Shown here piece by piece: positions 17,882-26,554 of a DNA stretch of 64,000 nucleotides (within the stretch, counting starts at the first letter, position 1; each line of letters begins with the position of its first letter). Position numbers and translations under genes: made by a program. Source of the DNA: Sphingobacteriales bacterium UTBCD1 (GTDB lineage Bacteria; Bacteroidota; Bacteroidia; Chitinophagales; Chitinophagaceae); the NCBI GenBank assembly GCA_002066995.1, contig MWTC01000004.1, positions 1 to 64,000 on the forward strand. Direction: 5' to 3'. Below the pieces are notes generated by a model, which was not told the DNA's origin, did not search any database, and saw nothing but the letters and a program-made list of their open reading frames with translations.

Positions 17882-19522
17882 TTATTCTACGGTCAGTTTA
17901 CAGAAAGTGCTGTTCAGGCTCGGTAGATTGGGTATTGCGGAAGAAATGGCAAACCGTGCAGTATATTTTCCCTTTGGCAAATGCAGGTTTTCTGCCGGCT
18001 GAATTTCCCATAAACCAGAACCCGGGTTCGTGATGAGCTTGTAACTGCCATAGATAGTATCGGCAAGGTAAACATATAAATATGGAGTAAAACCAGCAGG
18101 CGGTAACTCAGATCCAAAAGCTGATTTCAAAGTACTCCTGAAATAATTTTCTCTGACTATTATGTTTTTTTCAGGTACCAGGTTGACTTTTGAATAAGAG
18201 TAAAAGCTGTCAATTTCTTTTCCCCGGGCTATGATTTCTCCCTGCTCGGATATTGTATCGGTAAAATAAGCCGAATGACTGTAGATAACCCCATAAACCT
18301 TTTTCCCTCTCAACGAATCTTCCAGGGGCCAGAAATTATAGTTGTTTCTGCGGTACAGAGGCGTGTTTAATGAAAAAGCTTTTTGACCTGTGTAAAACCA
18401 ATACTTCGATGGCTTTTGATAGGTATCAACAAAGACAACGGGTAATGCTCCGGCTTTTTCTTTTATTTCCGCTGTCCACACTTTATTGTCATGAAACTCA
18501 TCTTTCGGCATCCACTTAAAGGGTGAAATGTCTGCCGCCATATAAATCCGCAATGCAAAGACCAGCACCAGTGTAACCGGTATCCACCGCCACAATACTT
18601 TTTTCCAGTAGTCTTTATTTTGCAACCCCTGCGATGAAAGGATGATCAATGGCACCCAGGCGGGGTCGGTCCAGTTGGCTTCCACACGCCCTTTTAATGT
18701 AGTAAGCAGAAAAAATAAATAAATTCCTGCCAAAGAAAATTTCAATGCTCTTTCAAATGGATCTACCGGTTTGTACCGGAACGATTGCCAGAGTAATAAC
18801 CATCCCATTACGGGGCCCGCCATCAATAATTGCCCGGCAAGGTAATCAGTAGTAAAAGAAAATTTGTACCCGGAAGAGCTGCGTTCAAAAAGATGGTATT
18901 GTACGGAAGGGAACTGGTGATCATATTGCCATAACAAATGGGGAACAAATAATATGATGCCGGAAAGTACAGCCATATATGCCAATGGCTTTTTCAGTAA
19001 TCTTATGTTGGATAATAGCGTGAAAAAGATGACCAGGATACCGTGATACTTACTGTACATCATTAAGGCCATTCCTATTCCGAGCAGGAGGGCATTTGCA
19101 AAAGTTTCCTTTTGCAAAAAACGACGGTACAGCCAAAAAAACAAAGCCGTAAAAAAAATCAAAGGAACATCCGGTGCTGCAATGATGCCCCCGATCTGCA
19201 ATATTCCCATTGAACAGGTTATGGCAATAAACAGTTTTTTATTTTTTTGGGGTATCAGATCATAAATGATGATAAGGCTTGCCGTACTGAAAAGAACCAC
19301 CAGCAACCGCAATCCGAATTCGTTATGAAAAAGCGAATAACCGATGCGGATCATCAAAGCAATCATTGGAGGATGATCATAATACCCCCATGCAGGAAAA
19401 CGGGAATATACCCAGTAGTATGCCTCATCATCAAAAAGCTCCGTAGCGCCGGCTTGTACCAGGTTAATGATAAGCCAGGCAATAAAAAAAACGGGAATGA
19501 TATTTTTTTTAATAAAACGCAT
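17882..19522 (-). CDS. GT39 (ArnT/PMT-like) membrane glycosyltransferase
   Basis: The 546-residue protein has about ten N-terminal hydrophobic segments and a C-terminal soluble, beta-rich part (about 370-546). The first periplasmic loop carries the acidic ELFDDEAYYW motif (D31, D32, E33) and a YYDHPPM motif at 48-53, both characteristic of polyprenyl-phosphate-sugar-using GT39 enzymes such as ArnT. These transfer a sugar from an undecaprenyl carrier to an acceptor in the periplasm; lipid A, glycan or protein acceptors are all possible. The next gene upstream (nicotinamide riboside kinase) ends 11 bases before this start, so co-transcription is likely though functionally unexplained. Confidence 0.8.
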   Translation of the reverse strand: MRFIKKNIIPVFFIAWLIINLVQAGATELFDDEAYYWVYSRFPAWGYYDHPPMIALMIRIGYSLFHNEFGLRLLVVLFSTASLIIIYDLIPQKNKKLFIAITCSMGILQIGGIIAAPDVPLIFFTALFFWLYRRFLQKETFANALLLGIGMALMMYSKYHGILVIFFTLLSNIRLLKKPLAYMAVLSGIILFVPHLLWQYDHQFPSVQYHLFERSSSGYKFSFTTDYLAGQLLMAGPVMGWLLLWQSFRYKPVDPFERALKFSLAGIYLFFLLTTLKGRVEANWTDPAWVPLIILSSQGLQNKDYWKKVLWRWIPVTLVLVFALRIYMAADISPFKWMPKDEFHDNKVWTAEIKEKAGALPVVFVDTYQKPSKYWFYTGQKAFSLNTPLYRRNNYNFWPLEDSLRGKKVYGVIYSHSAYFTDTISEQGEIIARGKEIDSFYSYSKVNLVPEKNIIVRENYFRSTLKSAFGSELPPAGFTPYLYVYLADTIYGSYKLITNPGSGLWEIQPAENLHLPKGKYTARFAISSAIPNLPSLNSTFCKLTVE

Positions 19523-19532
19523 TTCCGCCGGA

Positions 19533-20084
19533 TCATTTTGATATGAGTTTGTTTACCTCGTCAATGGCTTTTTGCAAACGTTCTTCATAGTTACCGCTGA
19601 TGTCCACCCACGGAGCCTGCTGGTTGATCATGATATCTTTATAAATAAAATAGAGTTTTTTTCTTGTATCAAGGTCCGGGTATTCCCGAAGCTCGTCTTT
19701 TACCCAGGGCAGGTCCACATTGCATAAAAGGTACAGATCATATTTCCGTTCTGCAATTTGCTCCAGGATATACCGGTGACATTTATTAAAAACGAATTCA
19801 CACCACACTTTCATCACATACATATCGGTGTCAATGAAAAGCAGGGGACGACCACCGGAAGCCATTTTGTTTTTCACCAACGAAGTGAACTTTTCTTCCA
19901 GGTCAATCTGGCCTTTTGCTATGGCCAGCAGATCGTCGTAGGTATATGTTTTTCCGTATTTTAAAAGATATTCTCTTGCGTACTCCGGGCACCATTCCGT
20001 GCCATAATGTTTTGCCAGCTGTTCTGACAGAGTGCTTTTACCTGTTGATTCAGGACCTATGACAGCAATTTTTTTTAAACGCAT
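19533..20084 (-). CDS. Nicotinamide riboside kinase (NadR C-terminal-type ATPase)
   Basis: This 183-residue protein corresponds to the kinase domain of NadR: the Walker A motif GPESTGKST (residues 10-18), a CPEYAREYL segment (32-40) and an LLFIDTDMYVMKVW stretch (about 81-94). The NMN adenylyltransferase and DNA-binding domains of enterobacterial NadR are absent. The enzyme phosphorylates nicotinamide riboside to NMN in the cytoplasm. A PnuC-type transporter gene lies about 2.7 kb away (22773-23417) on the same strand, which supports riboside uptake as the shared pathway. It begins 24 bases after the PAP2 gene stop codon. Confidence 0.82.
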   Translation of the reverse strand: MRLKKIAVIGPESTGKSTLSEQLAKHYGTEWCPEYAREYLLKYGKTYTYDDLLAIAKGQIDLEEKFTSLVKNKMASGGRPLLFIDTDMYVMKVWCEFVFNKCHRYILEQIAERKYDLYLLCNVDLPWVKDELREYPDLDTRKKLYFIYKDIMINQQAPWVDISGNYEERLQKAIDEVNKLISK

Positions 20085-20108
20085 GTGATGAATTACTTGA
20101 TTGACCGG

Positions 20109-20723
20109 TTAAGGATCAGCTTTTTTCTGAACGGCAGCACGGAGTGAAAAACCATGATTAAAAATTTTTGCCCAGATGTATCCGATGAAGGAACCGACAA
20201 AAATACCGCAAAGCACATCAAACGGATAATGAACACCCACATAAATCTGTGCATAGGAAACCATAAATGCCCATAACAGAACAATTGCAAGCCATTTTCC
20301 TGTAATGTCTTTCATTGTTAAAAAAATAAAGAAAGATAAGGCGAAATGGTTGACAGCATGTGATGAAACAAAACTGGAACTCTGGGGACAGTATTGTACC
20401 AAAAACCGGACATGTCCCGCCAATGCCGCATCTCTGCAGGGGCGGAGCCGGAAAATCAGGTCTTTTATTCCCCAGCTGCTGATAATATCAGATGTTGCTA
20501 CGGTAAGCACAGCGCCCAGCACCCAATACATTCCTTTACGCCGGAAGTTGATCAATGCAAATACAATAAAGAACAAGTAAACAGGCACCCAGGTATTCGC
20601 ATTGCGGATATAGGGCAAAAAAGTGTCGAAAAAAGAATTCGTCCACTGGCCATTCACTTTGTTAAAAAGCTCCCGGTCCCAACGCAGTATTTCCTGTAAA
20701 ACCGATAGTAACATTAAGTTCAT
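20109..20723 (-). CDS. PAP2-family membrane phosphatase
   Basis: The 204-residue integral membrane protein has about five or six hydrophobic segments and the three acid-phosphatase motifs: KDLIFRLRPCR (near 87), SSFVSSHAVNHFA (near 115) and SYAQIYVGVHYPFDVLCG (near 158). These enzymes remove phosphate from lipid pyrophosphates such as undecaprenyl pyrophosphate or phosphatidic acid at the periplasmic side; which one cannot be decided. An internal ATG nine bases downstream (giving MLLSVL) is an alternative start. The gene is divergent from the LtaS-like gene and has a -7 promoter box at 20738-20745. Confidence 0.82.
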   Translation of the reverse strand: MNLMLLSVLQEILRWDRELFNKVNGQWTNSFFDTFLPYIRNANTWVPVYLFFIVFALINFRRKGMYWVLGAVLTVATSDIISSWGIKDLIFRLRPCRDAALAGHVRFLVQYCPQSSSFVSSHAVNHFALSFFIFLTMKDITGKWLAIVLLWAFMVSYAQIYVGVHYPFDVLCGIFVGSFIGYIWAKIFNHGFSLRAAVQKKADP

Positions 20724-20737
20724 GTAACTTGCGGCCT

Positions 20738-20745
20738 CAAAATTA
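20738..20745 (-). promoter_or_regulatory. Bacteroidota -7 promoter box before the PAP2 gene
   Basis: On the minus strand the sequence reads TAATTTTG, an exact TAnnTTTG match 14 bases before the ATG at 20723. Confidence 0.45.
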
Positions 20746-20768
20746 AGTATTGGCTTCCAGCATTTGTT

Positions 20769-22772
20769 ATGAAAGCAGTAATACCTTCAAGAGTTTTACG
20801 TTGGGCATTATACACCGGTTTGTTTTTCCTGGCGCTGATGACATTGCTCCGGTTATTGTTTTTCATTGTTTTCAGGCAGGTACATCTCTCCTGGGGTGAA
20901 GCAACAGGTTCATTTGTTCTTGGGTTCAGATTTGACCTGAGGTCGGTATGCGTGTTAATGATGATCCTGCTTGTATTTGGGAGTGTCCGGTTATTGAATC
21001 CGTTTGAATCTGTTGTAGCAAAGAAAGTATGGTTCTGGTTACTGGGCATAACCGGATTTTTGTTCACGCTCTTTTATATAGTGGACTTTGCCCATTATTC
21101 TTATCTGACGCAGCGGCTGAACGCAAGCGTGTTGAATTATCTGCGGGATGCCGGTATTTCCACGAATATGGTATGGCAAAGTTACCCGGTGATCAAGCTT
21201 TTACTGTTGCTGGCAGTTGCCACATTGTTGATCCTGCTGGCGGTTAGGTATTTTTATAAAAAAGCTTCTCCGAAACCCGAGGGTACCAACCGAAGAAAAA
21301 ACGTTATGGTTTTTATTCTTGCATTTCTTCTTATGGCTATTGGGATTTTCGGCAGGATCGGCCAGTATCCGCTTCGCTGGAGTTTTGCATTTGCATTGGG
21401 AAGTGAGTCAAAAGCAAATCTTTCTTTAAATCCTTTTCAGAGTTTTTTCAGCACATTGAAATTCAGGAGCTCCACTTTTGATCTTGCTCAAACAAAAAAA
21501 TGGTACCCGCTGATGGCTGACCAGCTGGGTGTTCCGGATCCTGATTCAGGTCTGCTGAATTATACAAGAAGCTATCCTGCAAGAGATACGTTTAATGGAA
21601 TAAAGCCAAATGTCGTTTTGGTGATCTGTGAAAGTTTCAGCAGTTTCCGGACTTCCATGTGGGGCAACCCAATGAATGCAACTCCTTACTTCAATGAAAT
21701 GTGCCGTAACGGAATATTTTTTAAATATTGTTTCACTCCTTCATACGGTACAGCAAGAGGTGTGTGGGCCACATTAACCGGCATTCCTGATGTGGAAATA
21801 CCCAAAACCGCAAGCCGGAATATGGCAATGGTGAACCAGCATATGATCATCAATGACTTTAAAGACTACCGGCGAATGTATTTCATTGGTGGCAGTGCCA
21901 GCTGGGCCAATATCCGGGGATTGCTGATGAATAATATTGACAGCCTGCAGTTATATGAAGGGGATGATTTTTCTGCGCCTAAAGTGGATGTTTGGGGAAT
22001 CAGTGATAAGAATCTTTTTTTAGGAGCAAATGATTATCTTAAAAAACAGACAGGACCATTCTTTGCCGTTATTCAGACGGCTGACAATCACCGCCCCTAT
22101 ACAATCCCGAAAGAAGATGAAGCAGATTTTAAAAAGGAATCTTTTCCTGTTGACACCCTGCACAAGTATGGCTATGAAGATGATGGTGAATTCAACGCTT
22201 TCCGTTATACTGATTACAGCATTCGTCATTTCATTGAAGCGGCAAAAAATGAAAATTATTTCAGGAATACTATTTTCATTTTTGTAGGTGATCACGGTGT
22301 GCGGGGCAATGCCGGCAATATGTTCCCCCGTGCGTGGACCGACAACGGGCTGACAACAGAACATGTTCCTTTACTTTTTTATTCCCCCTCATTACTCAAG
22401 CCCGAGGTCAGAACCGATGCCTGTTCTCAACTCGATATATTTCCTTCTGCCGCTTCATTGACGGGCCAGGCATTTCATAATTATACATTGGGGAGAAACC
22501 TGTTTGATTATAAAGAAACACCTTCTGGAGAAACAATTCCGCACAGCGCTTTTATTTTTGATCCTGACTCCCGCCAGATCGGGATGGTTGACAGTAATTA
22601 TTATTACTTCAGGCTATTAACCGGGGGAAAAGAAAACATGGTTTCAATAAAGAATAATGAACCTGTAGGTAATTCAGCGCCTGTTGAAAAAAGAAAAGAA
22701 CAGCTTCGCAATCTTGCAAACGCTTATTATGAAACAGCAAAGTATATGCTGTTTCATAACAAAAGAAAATGA
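20769..22772 (+). CDS. LtaS-like sulfatase/alkaline-phosphatase-superfamily membrane enzyme
   Basis: The 667-residue protein has five N-terminal transmembrane segments (within about 1-200) followed by an extracytoplasmic sulfatase-fold domain. The metal-binding motif VLVICESFSSF (near 283), the PSYGTARGVWATLTG segment with the candidate Thr nucleophile (near 325) and FVGDHGVRGNAG (near 510) match lipoteichoic-acid-synthase-type phosphotransferases. Gram-negative homologues modify lipid A or make glycerophosphate glycans from phosphatidylglycerol; teichoic acid is not expected here. The PAP2 gene is divergent, and the pair may recycle lipid head groups, which is inference. It is convergent with pnuC, with no bases between. 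Confidence 0.8.
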   Translation: MKAVIPSRVLRWALYTGLFFLALMTLLRLLFFIVFRQVHLSWGEATGSFVLGFRFDLRSVCVLMMILLVFGSVRLLNPFESVVAKKVWFWLLGITGFLFTLFYIVDFAHYSYLTQRLNASVLNYLRDAGISTNMVWQSYPVIKLLLLLAVATLLILLAVRYFYKKASPKPEGTNRRKNVMVFILAFLLMAIGIFGRIGQYPLRWSFAFALGSESKANLSLNPFQSFFSTLKFRSSTFDLAQTKKWYPLMADQLGVPDPDSGLLNYTRSYPARDTFNGIKPNVVLVICESFSSFRTSMWGNPMNATPYFNEMCRNGIFFKYCFTPSYGTARGVWATLTGIPDVEIPKTASRNMAMVNQHMIINDFKDYRRMYFIGGSASWANIRGLLMNNIDSLQLYEGDDFSAPKVDVWGISDKNLFLGANDYLKKQTGPFFAVIQTADNHRPYTIPKEDEADFKKESFPVDTLHKYGYEDDGEFNAFRYTDYSIRHFIEAAKNENYFRNTIFIFVGDHGVRGNAGNMFPRAWTDNGLTTEHVPLLFYSPSLLKPEVRTDACSQLDIFPSAASLTGQAFHNYTLGRNLFDYKETPSGETIPHSAFIFDPDSRQIGMVDSNYYYFRLLTGGKENMVSIKNNEPVGNSAPVEKRKEQLRNLANAYYETAKYMLFHNKRK

Positions 22773-23417
22773 TCAGAACGGTTTTGAAGCCTGTGAGTGG
22801 ATTTTTGCCTTTCTCATCCATTCTTTCAGTCCCCAGATAGCCATGACCAGTAAAATGATGTAATACACACTGGTAAAAACGTAATGCTTGATAAAATACA
22901 GGGGGACGGAAGCTATGTTGGTGGCGATCCACCAATACCAGCTTTCCACTTTTTTCTTTGTCATCAGCCACATGCCGGTAAATGCTGTAGCGCTGGCAAA
23001 GGCATCTGCAAAAGGGATGGCTCCCGGAGCAAAATTTTTTTTAAGATAGGTAAGTGATATAAAAATGACAATATAAAAGGAAGCAAAAAATAAAACCTGG
23101 TACACCCACCATTTTTTATCGGAGTAAGCAATGTTGACAATATGATGCTGCTGCTTGTCTTTTTTTGCCCAGAGGATCCAGCCGTAGATGCTCATCACTG
23201 TGTAATAAAAATTTACGCTGGCTTCACCGATTAAACTTCCTTTGATGCTCAGATAAACATAAAAGGTAGTGTTCAGCAGTCCCGTTGGATACACCAGTAT
23301 ATTTTCTTTTCGGGAAAACCAAACACTGACAATTCCGGAAAATACAGCGATGTATTCCAACCACCCTGTTGCTCTCATTCCTTCAACAAATTGTTGCCAG
23401 ATCTCGTGAATGCTCAT
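22773..23417 (-). CDS. pnuC: PnuC-type nicotinamide riboside transporter
   Basis: This 214-residue membrane protein has seven or so hydrophobic segments and the PnuC signature: a YPTGLLNTTFYVYL-like segment near 40-53 and FYYTVMSIYGWILW near 68-81, with a conserved WYWWIATNIASVPLYF stretch near 162-177. PnuC facilitates diffusion of nicotinamide riboside, which is trapped by phosphorylation; a matching kinase is encoded at 19533-20084. PnuT-type thiamine transporters share this fold, but the linked kinase favours the riboside. No TPP riboswitch-like leader is visible upstream. Confidence 0.85.
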   Translation of the reverse strand: MSIHEIWQQFVEGMRATGWLEYIAVFSGIVSVWFSRKENILVYPTGLLNTTFYVYLSIKGSLIGEASVNFYYTVMSIYGWILWAKKDKQQHHIVNIAYSDKKWWVYQVLFFASFYIVIFISLTYLKKNFAPGAIPFADAFASATAFTGMWLMTKKKVESWYWWIATNIASVPLYFIKHYVFTSVYYIILLVMAIWGLKEWMRKAKIHSQASKPF

Positions 23418-23446
23418 AGTATAAAAATACCATTCACTAACTTTAA

Positions 23447-23754
23447 TTCAAGGAAAAAATCAATGTTTCAGAAAAATTGTCCCTTTTCAGTGATTGCTGG
23501 AATCCAAGAGCTGCGGGCGAATTGAACGGCCAGCTTGTTAGGCTGGTAAAATTCAAAGGCCCTTTCACCTGGCATCAGCACGAACATAAAGATGAATTGT
23601 TTTATGTTGTGAAAGGAAGCTTTGATATGGAATTTCGTGATAAAACGATAACTATAAACGAAAACGAATTTATCATTGTGCCAAAAGGCGTGGCGCATCG
23701 GTAGCTGCTCTTTATTTAGAAGAAAATTCACGTATTAATTCAACGGAATATTAG
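23447..23754 (+). pseudogene. Decayed cupin-domain protein gene
   Basis: The frame reads KINVSEKLSLF and on through a cupin core (WHQHEHKDELFYVVKGSF, then FIIVPKGVAHR) that closely resembles a common cupin family of about 115 residues. Three lesions are visible. At the expected ATG (GAAAAAATCAAT context) the codon at 23450-23452 is AAG. At 23702-23704 the frame meets TAG right after the GVAHR motif. Downstream, another frame continues ALYLEENSRINSTEY (to the TAG at 23752-23754), which resembles the missing last strand. Only a TTG at 23477 could serve as start, giving 75 residues that lack the last cupin strands. I call it a pseudogene; a short functional protein from the TTG is less likely. 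Confidence 0.6.
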
Positions 23755-23805
23755 TGCAATTGTATGATTGCAAACTATGGAGTTTGTGTATATTAATTTC
23801 CTTAG

Positions 23806-24069
23806 ATGAAAAATATAACAAAATCGAAAGTATTTTCACTGCTGGTGTTTGGCCTGGGCATTATTTTAACTTATAATTTCATACAAAAACTATTTGAGCG
23901 ACATTGGATTTATTTGATTGTACTGATTCCCTTAATAGTGGGAATAATATATAGTGCCCTAACCCTATTGGATGTTGAAATTCGCATAACTATTTCCAGG
24001 AAGTTGTATTACACGTTATTGATATTGATTACAATAGGACTTTTGATTTTATTTATTAAACTCCTTTAA
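23806..24069 (+). CDS. Small membrane protein, function unknown
   Basis: The 87-residue product has three hydrophobic segments (about 10-27, 35-52 and 67-86) and almost no soluble part. It starts with an ATG and is followed 11 bases later by a second small gene. I do not recognise it. The pair lies next to a cupin pseudogene, in a stretch of low coding density. Confidence 0.45.
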   Translation: MKNITKSKVFSLLVFGLGIILTYNFIQKLFERHWIYLIVLIPLIVGIIYSALTLLDVEIRITISRKLYYTLLILITIGLLILFIKLL

Positions 24070-24080
24070 AAGCCCTGGAT

Positions 24081-24578
24081 TTGACAATTTTAATATTCAA
24101 TAAAGTAAAAAAATATTCGATTGTTGCATTAATACTATTCTTCAACTCGGCAGCTTTAGGACAATACCCTGTACTGGACCTAACTCAATCCGAACAACAA
24201 AAAGATTTTTTACAATATCTTACCCTGACGACTTCTTTACTCCGGGACAAGAGCCTGAAAGAAATGATGAAAGGATATAAACTGGATAGTTTATCGGATA
24301 GAAATAAACAGGAAATTGCAGTTAAAATAATGAAAGATTCAGCCTTTTTCAAAAAACTATATAATTACTTTGGTTTTCTTAAGACATTTGAGGATAAGTA
24401 TAAAATTTCCCGGTTTACTCATGACGAATGGAAAGAAATTGCTGAATTCGGAGCGAAACATGGAATCTATTATATTGAGAGAATGAAAGACCTTAAAGAG
24501 CGCAGGGATACCCTGCCTGCCATTCCATTTAATTTCCCGATTGTTCCACTTGTAAAAGATACGAGCATACTTCGTTAA
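24081..24578 (+). CDS. Secreted helical protein of unknown function
   Basis: The 165-residue reading frame begins with TTG at 24081; no nearby ATG is available. The first 28 residues form a signal peptide (basic NKVKKYS, hydrophobic IVALILFFNSAA, LGQ). The mature part is rich in Lys, Asp and Leu and predicted helical, without recognisable motif. It follows the small membrane protein by 11 bases and the two may be co-transcribed. No function is proposed. Confidence 0.5.
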   Translation: MTILIFNKVKKYSIVALILFFNSAALGQYPVLDLTQSEQQKDFLQYLTLTTSLLRDKSLKEMMKGYKLDSLSDRNKQEIAVKIMKDSAFFKKLYNYFGFLKTFEDKYKISRFTHDEWKEIAEFGAKHGIYYIERMKDLKERRDTLPAIPFNFPIVPLVKDTSILR

Positions 24579-24644
24579 ATGAATGATCCCGGTACATAGA
24601 CAGGCCTTTAATGAATGTAAATTTTTTGTCAAACCCCAACACAG

Positions 24645-24692
24645 AAAAAGTAAAAAACTAAAGCGAACATAAAATAAATATGGCCGCTTTAG
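24645..24692 (-). terminator. Probable terminator after the nifU-like gene
   Basis: CTAAAGCG (24658-24665) pairs with CGCTTTAG (24685-24692) over an 18-base loop. On the minus strand the stem is followed by a run of T residues, 22 bases past the NifU stop. Confidence 0.5.
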
Positions 24693-24713
24693 CTATTATA
24701 GTTACAATAAAAA

Positions 24714-25310
24714 TCATTCTGACTTAGCCACTACCTCTCTTACTTCAGGGATCATCCGTTTCATCATGCTTTCAATACCGGATTTTAATGTATTCATGGA
24801 AGAAGGGCATCCGCTGCAACTCCCCTGCAGTTTCAGATTCAGAATGCCATCAGAATAACTCCTGAACTGAATAGCTCCGCCATCCATTTCCACAGCAGGG
24901 CGGACGTAACTATCAAGCAGTTCTTTAATTTTTTTTACCACCTCTGTATCATTGGAATTAACGGCATTACCGTTATTCTGTTTCATTGCAGCTATTTCTT
25001 CTTCGTTGATGACAGTCTTATCCTCTTCGAGGTATTCTTTTATGAACTGCTTGAGTAAGGGAATAATATCATCCCATTTTGTTTCACTGGTCCTGGACAG
25101 CGTTATAAAATTACTTGCGATGAAAACAGACCTGATAAAAGGAAAACCAAACAATTCAGAAGCCAGCGGTGATGCGGTGGCGCTTTCCGCATCGGGAAAG
25201 TCAGCACTTTTTCCCGGGTATAAAAGTTTGTTGGTCACAAACTTTATTGTTTCCGGGTTGGGAGTCATTTCAGTGTAAATGCTGATAATGGGATTTCCCG
25301 TTTTGATCAT
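24714..25310 (-). CDS. NifU-like Fe-S cluster scaffold/carrier (Nfu)
   Basis: This 198-residue protein has an N-terminal Nfu_N domain (EMTPNPETIKFV at about 14-25) and a C-terminal NifU-like domain with the CSGCPSS motif whose two Cys bind a cluster at the dimer interface. It delivers Fe-S clusters to apoproteins in the cytoplasm; the iron-sulfur subunit encoded at 29329 would be an obvious client class, although no specific link is shown. I chose the ATG at 25310 over one 66 bases upstream, because family members start close to the ISIYTEMTPNP segment. Confidence 0.88.
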   Translation of the reverse strand: MIKTGNPIISIYTEMTPNPETIKFVTNKLLYPGKSADFPDAESATASPLASELFGFPFIRSVFIASNFITLSRTSETKWDDIIPLLKQFIKEYLEEDKTVINEEEIAAMKQNNGNAVNSNDTEVVKKIKELLDSYVRPAVEMDGGAIQFRSYSDGILNLKLQGSCSGCPSSMNTLKSGIESMMKRMIPEVREVVAKSE

Positions 25311-25589
25311 ACTTCTGCAATTAAACCGTAAAAATAATAAGAAATCCTGCCGTTTATTTACTAATGCGGAAAACAATAAACGATAGTCATTGTTCTAATG
25401 CAATCAGGCACAGGAAGATGAATGATTGCCTGGCTTGAGAATATTTTTTGAATAGAAAAAGCCTGACCTACAGAAACATAGTATTAACAGAATATCAGGG
25501 AATTTTCACAGTTGCTGATCTATATTTGCCGCATTCATCAAACCTGCCATATTACGAAAAACCAATTGTTTATTTAAAAAGTAATTTTT

Positions 25590-26480
25590 ATGAAAAAGAT
25601 GTTACGACTTTCAGTTTTACTGCTCCCCGTATTTTTATTCTCCTGCGTCAGCACCAAGAAGTACAAAGCTTCTCAGGCGCAATATGGAGAATTGCAAACT
25701 AAATATACTCAATTGCAGGGGAACCTCAGCGGTTGCAATGATGCAAAGAACGACCTTGCCCGCCAGAAATCAGATCTTGAAAATGACAACGCAAACCTAA
25801 AAGGCAAGATCGGGGATTTGAACAAACAAATAGACTTTCTGAAAGAGAACAACACTACCGTGCTGAAGCAACTGCAGGATCTTTCGGTGATCTCGTCCCA
25901 GCAGGCAGAGAGCATCAAAAAATCACTGGACAATATCGGGGCGAAAGATATTTACATTCAGAATCTTCAGGAGTCCCTTGCACGTAAAGATTCGCTGAAT
26001 ATGGCGCTGGTGATGAACCTGAAAGGTGCAATCGGTAATCTTGACGACAAGGATATAAACATTAAGATAGATAAAGATGTAGTGTATATTGACATTTCCG
26101 ACAAGCTGCTTTTCAAGAGCGGGAAATATGAGGTGACCGACAAGGCCAAACTGGTGCTGGGTAAAGTAGCCCAGGTATTGAAAAACCAGCCTGACATTGA
26201 GTTTATGGTGGAAGGTCATACCGACAATGTTCCTTTTCACAATGGAGTATTACTTGACAACTGGGATTTGAGTGTAAAAAGAGCTACATCTGTTGTGCGT
26301 ATTCTTCAAAAACAATACGGGCTTGATCCCGCTAAGATGGCAGCAGCGGGCCGTAGTGAATATGTACCTGTAGCAAGTAATGACACAGCCGAAGGCAGAG
26401 CTGCTAACCGCAGGACAAGAATTGTGATACTGCCTCAACTGGATCAGTTCTTCAAACTTCTGGAACCGAAGAAAATGTAA
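25590..26480 (+). CDS. OmpA-family lipoprotein
   Basis: The 296-residue product has a lipoprotein signal (LLPVFLFSC, Cys19) and a coiled-coil region (about 30-130) rich in Leu, Asn, Lys and Asp. It ends in an OmpA-like peptidoglycan-binding domain with VEGHTDNVPF (about 208-217), NWDLSVKRATSV (about 225-236) and NRRTRIVI (about 275-282). It would link the outer membrane to peptidoglycan. It stands alone and is followed by a strong bidirectional terminator. Confidence 0.85.
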   Translation: MKKMLRLSVLLLPVFLFSCVSTKKYKASQAQYGELQTKYTQLQGNLSGCNDAKNDLARQKSDLENDNANLKGKIGDLNKQIDFLKENNTTVLKQLQDLSVISSQQAESIKKSLDNIGAKDIYIQNLQESLARKDSLNMALVMNLKGAIGNLDDKDINIKIDKDVVYIDISDKLLFKSGKYEVTDKAKLVLGKVAQVLKNQPDIEFMVEGHTDNVPFHNGVLLDNWDLSVKRATSVVRILQKQYGLDPAKMAAAGRSEYVPVASNDTAEGRAANRRTRIVILPQLDQFFKLLEPKKM

Positions 26481-26500
26481 AAGATTTTAATAAATACAGA

Positions 26501-26533
26501 AAAGCCATCCGGATATACCCGGATGGCTTTTTT
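26501..26533 (+). terminator. Rho-independent terminator, probably bidirectional
   Basis: A perfect 12-bp stem (AAAGCCATCCGG at 26501-26512 with its complement at 26519-26530) and a 6-base loop are followed by T residues. It lies between two convergent genes and could serve both. Confidence 0.85.
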
Positions 26534-26554
26534 AGTGGCGGAATGATGCAAATG

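Noticed and set aside
25448-25702. An 84-codon plus-strand frame before the OmpA lipoprotein gene
   Set aside because: It overlaps the start of the clearly real OmpA-family gene in another frame, starts with a non-ATG codon and shows no protein-like features.
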